From Panagrolaimus kolymaensis (taxonomy: Eukaryota; Nematoda; Chromadorea; Rhabditida; Panagrolaimidae): a DNA stretch of 64,000 nucleotides. This document shows positions 1 to 12,600 of the stretch, piece by piece (position 1 is the first letter of the stretch; every line of letters starts with the position of its first letter). Position numbers and translations under genes: made by a program. The DNA lies in assembly GCA_028622995.1 (NCBI GenBank), contig JAJQJQ010000013.1, positions 310,001 to 374,000 on the forward strand, given 5' to 3'. Below the pieces are notes generated by a model. That model worked only from the letters and a program-made list of their open reading frames with translations, was not told the DNA's origin and did no database searches.

Positions 1-390
1 TACCTTACAATATTTTTTTCAAAAATTAGAAAAAGTAAAAGTTAATTAGAAAAAAGATGAAAGAAAGCTAGCTTCCAAAATATGAAATTTGTCCATCGAC
101 TTTTTTGTTGTTGTGCCTTTCTTTCTTTGACGTTGATGAAAGTGAAAGAACAAATTCTCACGGTTTTTTAATTCATGGAGGAGTTGGAGTTAGTTTTTCT
201 TATAATTATTACTATAAACCATCATCATCATCATACCATTTTTTTATATTAAAAGGTTATGTGTGTGAAAAAATATTTAGTTTTAATAAAAGTGAAAAAT
301 CATAAGTTGCTGCTTTTTACTTACTTTTTTTTGGAGAAAGTTAAAGCTTTGAAATTGGAGAGACTTTGGAATATTTTTTTACCGTATACT
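1..390. other. Intergenic, no gene seen
   Basis: AT-rich sequence with T runs. The open frames here are short and low-complexity, without splice signals or recognisable motifs. It ends at the 8-bp duplication CGTATACT (383-390) that borders the first MITE. Confidence 0.6.
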
Positions 391-1015
391 TAGGGATGGG
401 CAAGAGCTTCAAAAACGTTAGTGTTCCCCGCCTTTTTTTTCGTCCATCTCTTTTTTTTCAAGCGGGTGACGGTAGAATTTTTTTGTTAGTTTTATTATTT
501 ATTTTCCTCATGACTATAATATGTAATTTTTAACGCTGATTTTAAATATGTAGCTGTAAAATAAGTTGTTGCTTCAAAGTTGCAAAATATATACATTTTT
601 GGCTCGTTTTCCCATATTCCGTCTTATTCCGTCAAGGTGCTTATACCATCGGATAGAGAATTTAATTTTACATATATAGAAAAAATTACAACTTCCCGAA
701 ACTTCCCGATCCCATTCATTTTAAAGAAAAACCAATATACTAACGTAAAAATTCCTGAAAAAATGCTTTTTTGATATTAAAAAACTAGTGGCATTCTGCG
801 TCAAAAGGGAAAAGCGCCTTGATGAAGTGATGCAAAAGTGTCACCTGGACGAAAAAAATTTGATTTTTAGAAATTACAATCGCGTTTTTCATATACATTT
901 TAATTGGCTTTCATTTTTTCGTTAATACAAAAGTTATTTCAAATGAGCTAACGTATCTTTTGAGATAGAAACCAAAAAATTCTGTCGATTTTGAAAAAAA
1001 CGCTGCCCATCCCTA
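391..1015 (+). mobile_element. hAT-type MITE, copy 1 (625 bp)
   Basis: The element has 12-bp terminal inverted repeats, TAGGGATGGGCA at 391-402 and TGCCCATCCCTA at 1004-1015. It is bordered by a perfect 8-bp direct repeat CGTATACT at 383-390 and 1016-1023. An 8-bp target duplication and a TAGGGnTG terminus are the hallmarks of the hAT superfamily. It has no room for a transposase; the only open frame (580-774) encodes 64 unremarkable residues and is identical in the other copy. A second copy of the same length lies in reverse orientation at 5545-6169, and every stretch compared was identical, so both are probably recent and mobilised by a hAT transposase encoded elsewhere. Confidence 0.9.
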
Positions 1016-1221
1016 CGTATACTTACTTTTCTTGTTCTTATTTTTTTTTGGTCGAGCAAAACCCAACTTTGTTGTTTTTGATTTAGCTATCAGATTTTTT
1101 ATTTTTTCATAATCTTGAAGTCCATTTTTTGTTTTGCCCAATAATAATACAGTAATACCGTATGACTAACTTTAGGTCAAGCTGCTGCAGAGTAATTAAG
1201 TTAATTGAAAAATTAATAAAA

Positions 1222-2755
1222 ATGGGTAAGCTTTAAAGCTAGTTAGTTGCTATTTGTTTTTTGTTTTTCTCCAACCACAATAAATAACTATTTTGCAGGC
1301 CGTTCATTAATTACAAATGAACCATGCCAAATATGTGGCGATCGAAGCTTTGGTCGTCATTATGGTATTGTTTGCTGTGATGGATGTTCATGCTTTTTTA
1401 AACGGAGCATTAGAAGAAATATTCATTATGTTTGCATTTGTAAGTTACTTAACCAACAACCAAATTTAAGAAAGAAAATCATAAAAGTTGCTAATTTTTT
1501 TAGCTGGAGAAGATAATTGTCCAGTTGATAAAACTCGAAGAAATTGGTGCCCTTCATGTCGATTAAGGTAATCATCAATCGTTTTGCAAGTTTTAAAAAT
1601 TCTTGTTTTTTTTTTACAGAAAATGTTTATCAATGAATATGAATAAAGAGGGTGAGTTAAAAATACAGTATCCTTAAACTTAATTTTTCTTTTTTTTGCT
1701 GCAAATAGCTAAAACAAAAGTTAAATAATAAATTTAACTTATTTTTTTAGCTGTACAAAAAGAGCGTGGACCACGAAGAAATCGTCGTCGATCTAAAACT
1801 ACCCCAACAAAAATAACAACCTCATCCAATCCATTTATTATTACAAACAATTTCATTGAAAAGCCATCATCCATCATCGATGCAACAACAACAACAACTT
1901 TGAATCTTACATCTTTAGCAACATCTTTGAAAGCAACAAAACGCTTTAATCCTCCTCCTCATTCATTAATTCCTTCTTCATTATTTCCTTCGAATAATAA
2001 TAATATTTTTGATTTGGTAAAAAATCTTAAAAGAGGAGGAACAAATGAAAATTCTTTTATTTCTTCTTCAATTTTTAATAATTTTTCAACAACCTCCAAT
2101 TTGAATAATAATAATTCAATTTCTCAAGGTTTGTTTGTTTAGTCATAAAATTTGTTAAAAATTAAAACCAAAAAAAGGATTTTAGCCGATATTTTATTAT
2201 TTACTTCAATAATGCAAAGCTTAAAAAGTTCAGTAATAATTTTTCTTCCATCATCAACAAAAGTGGAAGTATTAAAACAAGTTTGGGAATATTGCGTTGT
2301 AATTCATTCAATTAAATCTGAAGGTACACCAAATTTATTGGATGATGAGAAAATTAAAATTGGTTATCTCTTTCCAAATAATAACCTCCCAGAATCAGAT
2401 GCAGAAGAAATACGTTTATTAATTTGTATTGCATTTTGTATGTTAGGTATGCGTTGTAAACTTTCTGCTACTAAGCAGCACTTCTTTATAATTCCAATAT
2501 TTTTTTTTTGCAGGAAAAGCAATCCCACAATTAAATTTTGCCACATCCCTTGCTGAATCATATCGATTTTGGTTACGTCGGCATTGTACTGTGTATTATC
2601 CTAGCTTTGATCAAAGATTTAATCGATATTTGCAATTTTTAAATAACTTGTTTGAGAGCAAACTCAATTTGAAGTTGTTTAAACAAAAACTTTCGGTGGA
2701 TCCTAAAATGATTATAAGCTTTTTAGCTTCTTTAGCATCAAAGGATTCAACTTAA
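1222..2755 (+). CDS. nhr-111: NR2E-group nuclear receptor, NHR-111/Hr83-like
   Basis: Predicted 373-aa ligand-regulated or orphan transcription factor. Exons: 1222-1225, 1299-1439, 1504-1567, 1620-1651, 1751-2128, 2186-2446, 2514-2755; all junctions are GT..AG and in frame. The first coding exon is only four bases (ATGG). The DNA-binding domain covers residues 11-90: finger 1 cysteines 11, 14, 28, 31; P-box CDGCSC; finger 2 cysteines 47, 54, 64, 67 with the run RRNWCPSC; then an A-box-like QKERGPRR. This P-box and finger 2 resemble the Hr83/NHR-111 branch of NR2E as I remember it. A Ser/Asn-rich linker precedes a short, divergent ligand-binding region (about residues 207-373). A polyadenylation signal AATAAA lies at 2770-2775. 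The family is clear; the orthologue name is less certain. Confidence 0.85.
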
Positions 2756-3108
2756 AATTGTGTACTTAAAATAAAATTTTGTAATTTTGAAATAAATAAT
2801 TTCTATAAAACCTTAAAGCTTAATGAACAACAACAGCTTTAGTAAAAGCTTGAAATCCATGGATTGCATATTTTGGATAACCATATTAGAAAAATTGCTT
2901 GAAAAACAAAAATGTATGCAAATTTGTATGTTGCATGATTTTTTTTTTGCATCATCAAAGCTTTCAAACTTTGCATTTCGACGGTTTCACTCTTAACACT
3001 TTTCTTTTCGCTGCGCGTTAGTTAGTTGTGTGCGTGAATCTTCTCTTCCTCAATCTTCTTTTTTTCTTTTTCATCGTTGCTGCTTCTTGAATTTTTTCTA
3101 AATCATCA
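2756..3108. other. Spacer between receptor and kinase genes
   Basis: 353 bp between two plus-strand genes. It contains the 3' end of the receptor with AATAAA signals near 2770 and 2791, and a T-rich stretch before the kinase start. No separate gene is visible. The short same-strand spacing would allow an operon, but no clear AG acceptor precedes the kinase ATG. Confidence 0.5.
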
Positions 3109-5448
3109 ATGCCTTCTGCTCCTGTTGGAAAAATTAAACATAGTAATGATACAAGTGGTAAAGAAAAAAGAAATAAAGAAAAAAAGAATAATGACAAAAG
3201 TGGTAAAGGTGGTGGAGGAAAACATATTAATGATTCAAGTGTCAAAGGAAATAAGTAAGTTTTTACAACCTTTTATCTTCTTTCTAAAGCTGTTGATTCT
3301 TTTTAGTCATCATCCTCCAGCATCACCTCCACGAATAATATTACCACCACCTGGAATTCATGAAGGTATGTTATTATCATTGTTCATAGCTTTGTTATAT
3401 TTATGCTTGTTTTGATTTTAGGTTATGATCCATACAATGATCCATTATTACAACCACCTCCACCAACACCAATGGTTTCTCCAGCAGCTTTACCTCCGCC
3501 ACCACAGCATCCAATGAATTCATTAGAACGAAAAGAATCAGATGAATCCGAGAAAGTCAAAGCTCAACCGAAAGAAATACCATTGATTTTACCACTTTCT
3601 GCTGAAACTCCTGAAATAAGCAAAGCTTCAAAAGTGATGACTCATCCTATTAAAGCACCTCGTCATAAGAAACATGGAAAGAATCTTTTACCTGTACCTG
3701 CTTTATCACGTGAACCTCATCCAGGAAGTGCTTCATCAAAAGTGTCTAATGGTCATAATCGTCGAAGTAAAAAGAAACAAGGAAAATCGGTCTCTCCTGT
3801 TCCACAAGCAAAGATATTATCACCTGATGATGATGATAAAGTTGCTCCAATTGCTCTTGAAGAAGGTTTGGAATCAAAGGAATTTTTCCATGGGTATGTT
3901 TCAATAATTTTTCCATCTCTTCGCAAATTTTGTTTCCTTTGATTATTGCTTATTGCTATCGTTAAACTGGACGATGTTAAAGCTTTATGTTTTATGTCAT
4001 TTGCTTTTATTCCATTAAGCATTTTTGTAGTATGTTATAACTTCTAATGCTCATTTACTTTTTAGATTTCTACCACGTGAAGACATTGAAGCAATGCTGC
4101 GTCGAAATGGTCATTTTGTTTTGCGTGTTACTGAACTCAATGAAGCTGTTAAAAAAGAAACTCCTGAACTATGCTTATCTGTTTATTGGAATGGGAATAC
4201 TCATCACTTCGTCTTGAATCCAAATGCATCCAAACGTTATTCAATTTGTCAACCAACACGTGGAGAAAAACTACCTTATTTTGAAAACGTCTTAACCATG
4301 GTTCAACATTATATGAATTCTCAAACTTCATTCAGCACTCATAAAGTTGTTTTAAGGAAACCTATTGGTCGACAAGTAAGCTTGTTCTTTCTTTTGTTAG
4401 TTTATAACTGTATTGCCATTTTATAGGATTGGGAATTGCGTCATGATGAAATAACTTGCAATGAACGGCTGGGATCTGGTGCTTTTGGAGATGTTTATTC
4501 TGGTGAACTAAGAAGAAAGAACAAGAAATTGGCTAAAGTAGCTATCAAAATGGTAAATTTAGCTTTTATGCTTTTGATATCATTTAAACCTCTTCCTTTT
4601 CAGCTCAAAGGTGAAAATGTTGATAAAAAGAAGATCCTGGAAATAATGAGTGAAGCACGAATTTTACGTCCACTTTCTCATAAACATGTTGTTCGATGCT
4701 ATGGTGTTGCTTCTGATATGGAGCCTGTCATGATTCTTATGGAATTAATCAACGGTGGTGCTTTGGATATTTTCCTGAAATGTAATACAAGTAAAGTTTC
4801 GCTTAATCAAAGAATAAACATGTGTTTCGATGCTGCACTTGGTCTTGAATTTGTACATTCTAAAAATGTTCTTCATCGGTAAGCTTTTGTATTTGTTCTT
4901 TCACATGCAAGATTAGCTTGTCTTTATAACTATGTACTAATTTCATATGATCTTTTTTAGTGATGTGGCAGCTCGAAATTGCCTTTATGATTCCAAGGTA
5001 CTCAAAATTAGTGACTTTGGATTAAGTGTTATTGGAGATCGGCATAATCTTAATGCAAGGGAAAAAACACCTCTTCGATGGCTATCACCTGAAGTATTTC
5101 GCACACAAGTTTTCACTCGAGCTGCTGATGTTTGGGCTTTTGGAGTCTTATTATGGGTATGTTTATCTTCGTACTAACTAATTTTTACATCATTTTTTGT
5201 TTTAGGAAATTTTCAACGATGCTCAAGAACCTTACAAAGGATGGACTGGAACTCAAATCGGCGAATCAATACTTCAATATGGGAATAAGCTGCAAATGCC
5301 TGATTGGGCCGGACCAAATATGAATAAACTCGTCACTGAAATATTTGAAATTGAACCTAACAATCGTATATCAATGTCTGATGTGGTCAAAAGAATTGAG
5401 AAGTTTGCACCTAAAAATCGTATTTCTATTGTAAATGAATCTGGTTGA
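3109..5448 (+). CDS. Non-receptor SH2 tyrosine kinase, nematode Fer/SPE-8-like
   Basis: Predicted 608-aa cytoplasmic tyrosine kinase. Exons: 3109-3254, 3307-3365, 3422-3893, 4066-4375, 4427-4552, 4604-4878, 4961-5156, 5206-5448, all in frame. Residues 1-225 are Lys-, Ser- and Pro-rich and disordered, with no F-BAR domain. The SH2 domain (about 226-325) opens FHGFLPRED and keeps the phosphotyrosine-binding Arg in FVLRV. The kinase domain (about 335-600) has glycine loop GSGAFGDV, VAIK, catalytic loop HRDVAARN (Asp464), DFG (481-483) and PLRWLSPE. All catalytic residues are present, so it should be active. The activation segment between DFG and RWLSPE has no Tyr, where Fer/Fes kinases normally carry an autophosphorylated one. 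SH2-kinase proteins without F-BAR are expanded in nematodes and often germline-expressed; the exact orthologue cannot be assigned. AATAAA lies at 5493-5498. Confidence 0.9.
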
Positions 5449-5544
5449 ATAAAACAACAATATTTTCTTTTGTATGTATGTATTTGTGTTTAAATAAATT
5501 AATCATCTTTGTATTTTTCTTGTTTTGAATTTGGTTTTTATGTT

Positions 5545-6169
5545 TAGGGATGGGCAGCGTTTTTTTCAAAATCGACAGAATTTTTTGGTTTCTATCTCAA
5601 AAGATACGTTAGCTCATTTGAAATAACTTTTGTATTAACGAAAAAATGAAAGCCAATTAAAATGTATATGAAAAACGCGATTGTAATTTCTAAAAATCAA
5701 ATTTTTTTCGTCCAGGTGACACTTTTGCATCACTTCATCAAGGCGCTTTTCCCTTTTGACGCAGAATGCCACTAGTTTTTTAATATCAAAAAAGCATTTT
5801 TTCAGGAATTTTTACGTTAGTATATTGGTTTTTCTTTAAAATGAATGGGATCGGGAAGTTTCGGGAAGTTGTAATTTTTTCTATATATGTAAAATTAAAT
5901 TCTCTATCCGATGGTATAAGCACCTTGACGGAATAAGACGGAATATGGGAAAACGAGCCAAAAATGTATATATTTTGCAACTTTGAAGCAACAACTTATT
6001 TTACAGCTACATATTTAAAATCAGCGTTAAAAATTACATATTATAGTCATGAGGAAAATAAATAATAAAACTAACAAAAAAATTCTACCGTCACCCGCTT
6101 GAAAAAAAAGAGATGGACGAAAAAAAAGGCGGGGAACACTAACGTTTTTGAAGCTCTTGCCCATCCCTA
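5545..6169 (-). mobile_element. hAT-type MITE, copy 2 (625 bp, inverted)
   Basis: Reverse-complement copy of the element at 391-1015, of exactly the same length. Termini are TAGGGATGGGCA (5545-5556) and TGCCCATCCCTA (6158-6169). It is flanked by its own perfect 8-bp duplication TTTATGTT at 5537-5544 and 6170-6177. The target differs from that of copy 1, so the two copies inserted independently rather than arising by segmental inversion. It sits about 100 bp after the kinase stop codon. Confidence 0.9.
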
Positions 6170-6177
6170 TTTATGTT

Positions 6178-6601
6178 CGCATTCGATGAAGCCTTAATGC
6201 AGTAGTAACACAGCATTGTTTTTTTGAAGAATTTTTTCATCCCACTTGATTTCATTTCCCTTGTTTAGTGCAAAAAAGGTTCGGAGAATTTAATGAAGTT
6301 AGTTAACCATACATTTATTTTTCTTTCACAATAATAAGCAACTAAAAAAATGCCAGCAGCTAATGTTATTACGTTCAAGCATATCATCCAAAGATTTTTT
6401 TATTCATTTTTTGTATTTGCACTACCAAGTTCGACGAAGCTTGGGCTTTTAAAAAAATGCATTTATTTCAAGGACACGATTATTTATAAAGAAAAAGTGT
6501 TTACTCAAATAAAAAAAAAGAGAGATAAGAAATGGAGATCAAAAAAAGCAATGATGTGATGCTTTAAAAAAAAGAAAGATTACAAATTATTTTTTTAAGG
6601 T
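6178..6601. other. Convergent intergenic spacer
   Basis: 424 bp between the plus-strand kinase (with MITE) and the 3' end of the minus-strand EP400-like gene. AT-rich, with one lysine-rich plus-strand open frame near 6350-6559 that has no supporting signals. No RNA gene seen. Confidence 0.5.
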
Positions 6602-9600
6602 TTAAAGAAAAAATTCTTTCAAATTTACATCAAACATTGTGGGAGGTAGTTGGCGTCGATCTTTGGTATATTTCCAATATTCTTCAACGTGATATGGCTT
6701 TCTCCAACGTTGATAAAGGGGCAAAATTTCTCGAGGATTTAATGGTTTTCTAGGATTATAAAATCTTGAAACTGTTGTTATTTTCTTTTTGTTTATAATC
6801 AAAGACATTTTTGATACTCCAAGATGATGAATTTTTCGATGAGTTTGTTTCCGCCATTTTTTCATTGAAGGCTGTTGTTGTTGTTTTGGTTTTGGAAGCT
6901 GTGGAGCTTCTTCTTCGATAGCTGCTTCTTGTTGGTTTGAAAATGAATTTTGCTTTTTTTGATTGGTTTTGGTTGAATTTTTTGATGAATTAAGCTGGGT
7001 TAATTTTAATGAGGCATCTTTAAACCCAAATTTTAAATGATAAATTTGGGATGGTGTTAATTCTTTCAGGTTTGTTAAATTTGGGAGGGATTTACTTCTT
7101 CCAAAAACAATTTTCTTTGATGCTTTATATTCCAAATGTTCCATTGACGCTGAACGAGTTAATGGTTTTCGAGGAGCCATAGATTCTAAAAATCTTTGTT
7201 TTGAACCCATTTCGGCCCCATCTAATTTTGATTCCATAATTTTTCGAAGTTTATTGCTCAATGCCATAGTCCTCCATGAAATTAAATGATATCGAACATC
7301 ATAAGCGGGTAAACGACGAACTTTAAGATTAAATATATCCGAAAATGGAATATTAAATTTCATTTCATATTGTTTTAAGAAAACCATGATATCACTTTTA
7401 CTGAATCCTCGAACGGTAACATAAATTTGTTGGCGATTTTTAAATCGCTCTCGTGAATTCTTTTGACAATTTTCTCGAATAACAGAAAGTGAAGGAATTA
7501 ATGGAGGAGTAAATTCGTTGGTTGAAATATCAGATAAAAGTTTATTAACTTCTTCATTGATTTCCTAAAAAATATTTTGTGAACGTTTAGATCCATTTTT
7601 TTTTGGAAAATTTTTTCAACTTACTTCTTTAACTTTTGTTGATTCATTATTATTAAATGGAATATTTTTGCAAACATTATAAAGTAATTTCATTGGAGAA
7701 TCAGAATTAAGATTATCAGCGGCTTTTTGTAATCGAATAATAGGATTAATTTCATCATAATTTGGGATATCATCATTATAATATAATGGTTGACCCAAAT
7801 CCTTATTGGAGCATTCACATTTATCATTAAGTAAATTTGAGTGATATTCATATGGAAAATTTAATGGCCTTAGTGCTGCTGCAGCAGCAGCTGTCGTTGT
7901 TGTTGTTGACTGATTTTGTTGCTGTTGAATTGCTCCTGTTGCTGATGCGGCTGGAGAATTGTTACTACTACCAACACTTGGAGATTGTTGTTGTTGTTGA
8001 ACCTGTCGAACCATAGACATTTGAGGATTAGTTCCAGGTTGTGGAGCAGGTTTGCTGCCACCACTACTACCATCCATAGTTGATGAAATCATGTGTTGTG
8101 GCATTGCTTGTTGTTGGTGGTGGTGTGGATGCTGCATTTGTGGACGTTGAGTAAATCCCCCTCCCGATATAACAGCTCGTTGAAATTGTGGCTGTTGTTC
8201 TCCATGAATGTTGCCATCTCTTGTAGGTGTAATTGGACGATATGAAGTTGCTGTAGTTACTAAATGTCGAGGCACTGGTGTTCCTTGCATTCCACTTACA
8301 TTACCAGCGGTAATTAAAACTTTTTGCGGGCTTTGGCTACTTGTTAATGGTGATGCTGTTGTTTGTTGTTGATGGGCTGCAGCAGCAGCAGCACCTCTTC
8401 TCAAAGCTTGAATTTTACTTGGATTTGCTGGCATTACCGATGTATCTCCATATGCATATCTTTGTTGATGTTGCTGTTGTTGAGAAGTTGAAGAAGATGA
8501 ATTAGAAGATAATGCTCGTTCATAATATTGGCGAATTAATAAATCGTTAAAAGAAAGTGAAAAGTTTTTAACTTCAGCTTTTTCAATTTCATGCTTTGCT
8601 AAACTTTGTCGAGTAAAAGCTCCACTTAAATTTATCATATTTTCTTCCAAATCATCGTTGATTTGAGCTTCGGATTTAACAGAATTTGAAATAGATTTTC
8701 GCAAAGATAGTTGATAATAAAAATTTCGATTTATTTCCAACAAATTCATTCCATTATTTTCATGCGCTGAAGCAACCGAATCCATGATTGCTAACTTTGA
8801 ATAATTATTAAGGGCATTCAAATAAGGTCGACAATTTTCAAAATAATTTTCAATGTTTTTATCCAATAAATGAATAGAAGCAAAATTAATTTCTTTTTCT
8901 TGGGGTTGAATTCGCAAAAGACCCATCTCTTGCATATCTGCTTGATCGTCACGGTCATCACTAGGTGATAAATGGAAAGTTGGAGCTGTAGTAGTTGGTG
9001 GAGTAACTTCTCCATCATCAATTCTTCGACGTTTAGCTGCATTCTCATTTTCGTTATCATCATCTTCATCGTTGGGTGCTTTACGCTTTTTATTATTTTG
9101 GTCACCTTCTTGATTTGCATTATCAAGGTTCACGACATCAGCAGCAAGGTCTTTTTCAACTTTTGGGTTAGCACCTTCATCGGCTTCATCCTCTCCATCT
9201 TCTTCATCCGACGAAGAACAAGCTGATCCATTTTCTGAATCCTCTCCATCTTTCATGATTGATCCAAAAAGTGCAGTTAAAGATGTTTCATTAAATTTAA
9301 TACTTGATGGAATTCGAGTGGACATAAATTTGTTTGATGAATTAAAAACTGAATAATCATTTAATCCTTTAATTCGTTTTCTTGTAGGTCCAATACCAAT
9401 AATATGAATATTTTCATCATCAATAGTATCCATTTCATTTAACGATTTTCCAAAACTCATATCCTCTTTAATATTATCAGCATCTGAGGGTTCTGTGGGA
9501 CTTATAGGTTCATCGGGAACAAAATCGCCGTAATCCATTATTATTCTATCTGAATATGAAATATCTTGTGGGGATGAAAGTGATAAACGGAGATTTGATT

Positions 9601-12600
9601 TCCATTCGATATCAAACTTTTCAATTTGTGACAAAAATTCAGAAGAAAATGCATTATTTAAATCAAACATATTCGTGTCAGTTTCAGAATTGTCTATTTC
9701 CATGTCTTCTTGATCTAATTTTTGTTGATGTTGATAAATTTCATTTGGCGCCGAATAATTAGTTACATTTTTACAAACTTCATTATATAAAAGTGAATCA
9801 AAATCGGTGGAAAAATAATCTGCAAAACTTTCAGCTGGCAAAATTTGTTGTTGATCGCTGCTAATAGAAGAAGAATTATTATTATTTCGAATGAATAAAT
9901 CCATCCATGAAATTTCTTTACTTTCAGAAGCAAATTTTTTACCCAATAATTCTAATTTGCTTGTTGAATCAATTATTTCTTGATTTTTTGAATCAGTTTC
10001 GAATCGTTGTGAATTAAAATAAATTTTAAAGTCATATTGTAATTGCGAGTCTTGAGTTTGAACCGCGGATTTTTCTTCATCATAACTCAAATAATCATAA
10101 AATTCTAAAATCAAAAGTTATTGAAGAAAAATAAGAAGAAAAAAGTGGAAATTTAAATTTTGTACCTCGATCATAAAGCCGTCGGTTTACAATATAATTA
10201 GTTCCAGTATGAATGGCTCGAGAAATAAGAGTTCGACGGAAAAATCTTCGAAAAAATTTCTTGTTTATGTCCCATTTATTTCTGAAAACCCAAGAATGTA
10301 TGAGAAATAAAAAAGTGCTAAAACAATAATATTTTCAGAACTTTAAAGTTTAAACTTAAGTTTTCTTTTTCCAAGAATCCATGAAATAAAACATTCATTG
10401 CAAAATTCGAAAACTAAAAAAGCTTTCAAGAAGAAACTTACAAATAATTTGGTGTACAATTTAAACAATAATTTAAATAAAAGCACACGCTATCCCAATT
10501 AAATGGATGGGAAGTGACGCGATAACATTCACCATCCCTTTCCATATTTCGATAATAACTACCAAAAATTTGGAATTTTACTGCAGCCTAAAAAACTTTT
10601 TTTTGATGTTAAAATTTTTGGTTCAAAAAAAAATTAACAAAAATAACAAACCATAGTTAAATTATATTCATCAATGGGATTTAAAGGATTAGATTTTTCA
10701 TTTATAGCTTTTTTAATTACTGATCGATGTAATGGAGCAAATGGAATTCGATTAGATACACCAAAAAGTTGAGGCACATAAATTTTAATAGTTTCATTTA
10801 TACTTGTCCATGTAGCTTTTGGAGGTTCAATGATTGGTTTTTTATTGGGTAAAGTTTGTCGAGAAATATTTTGTTGTTGTTGCTGTTGTTGTTGATTATT
10901 AGTTGTTTTAAGTGGTGGAGGTTTCCTCTTTGGGGCTCGAGATGATTTGGATGTGGGTGTTGAAGGTTCCGTATCTCCTCCACCTTCAGGAGTATAGCTT
11001 TCACTTTCCCGCAATTGTTGTTGAAGTTGTTGATGGCGAATTTCAGCTTCAACTTGTCTTCGAGCTTTTTGATAAATTCCAAGAGTTTTACGAAATTTAT
11101 TTTTATATTTTTCTGATCCATCTGGTTCAATAATCAATTCTTTATTAAATGTTTCAGACATTTCTTGAAACTTTTTAATCAAAGGTTTTTCTCGAATGCT
11201 TTCATTTTTTAATTCTTTTGCCATTGATTTATCATCTAAAAAAATTTGTGTAAATAACTTTAATTCTCAAAGTTTAAGGGGAGTTTTACCATAAATACTT
11301 TCTCGACCTTCTTCATCCAAAAATGCTTCACGAAAAACTTCAAAAGTTCGACAAAAATTTTCCATTTCAATTGGTTCTGATTTGGCTTGTAAAAACCATA
11401 TAGTTTTATCATATTTGCTTGGCTAAAATTTACATAGTTTTCAGAATCTCGAATACTTTAAATTAATTATTTTATCCTCGAAAAAAATAATGAAATTAAC
11501 AAATTTTTTTTAGTTTGTTACTAACATTTAATTTTAGATCATTAGTATTTTTTCTTACCTTTTTCATAACTGCAATGATTTTCTTTGCTAAATCTTCAGT
11601 AAAATGTGCAAAAACAAAAACATTGTAAACTTCAATATTATAAACTTCAGAAATATTTAAAAGTCTAAGTTTCCCAGCAACATTTTCACCATCACAGCAT
11701 TCAATTTCATTTTGGGTGAGGAAGGTTTTAGCTTTGTTGAATTCATCTTCATTCATAAAAATGACGTTGATATTATCAAGTTTTGTGTATTTACATTGCT
11801 TTTTTATTCGCTTCATTAAACGCGTGAGTTTTTCTAAAAAATAAAAACATCTTAACTTTTTAAAACAAAAACCCATATTTTTTCGGTTTTTGTGGTTGGA
11901 TTCCTGGTAACTCAACTAACCTTGAAGAAGATCAGTAGCTTTGTCGTTGTAAAGATAATAAAAAGGAAAAATTTGATCATTATCCAATTTGAAAACTAAC
12001 AAATCCAAAACCTTTAATAACCATTCTGAATGCCGCTGCTTTTCATCCATCGGAATCAAGGATGATAAATATTGGGTAATTATTTCAGTTGCATCAATAC
12101 TTTTTGAATCTCCAAATTGATAAAGGGATGGAAAAAACCATTTATAAAGAAGTGAACCATGTAAAATAATATTGGACCATAAATTTTCTGAGGTTTCAAA
12201 AACCCATATTGTAAACCCTAATTTTTCAAGTTTATTTGTTTGAAGCTTTGATAATAATTCATGAGCTTTATCCATGGGTTTTGTTTCTTTAGCTTCAGCA
12301 AAAATCATGGTGCAATCCCATTTGTATTTTAACAATTCTTTAATATCGAGGGAAGAATTATCAAAAAAGTATACAACTGCGCCAGATTTAAAATTATCTA
12401 ATAATTGTTCATTATTTTCGATACTTTCACTTGGAACATAAAATATTGGATCCATATCCATAATTGCTTCCTTCAAAGCTCGTGAACTAGCTGGAGCTAT
12501 AATTAACATTCGTCGAGGGGATAAAGTTTTTTGAGTAAAAATAGGTAAATGTTTAAAAATGGTGAATGATGCAACTTGTAAGAAGCAAGGCAACTTAGAG

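Noticed and set aside
580..774. 64-codon open frame, repeated identically at 5786-5980 on the other strand
   Set aside because: It lies inside the two MITE copies; identity reflects recent transposition, and the peptide has no transposase features.
8818..11133. Open frames overlapping the EP400-like gene in other frames and on the plus strand
   Set aside because: They are shadows of polyQ/acidic coding repeats and have no independent splice or family support.
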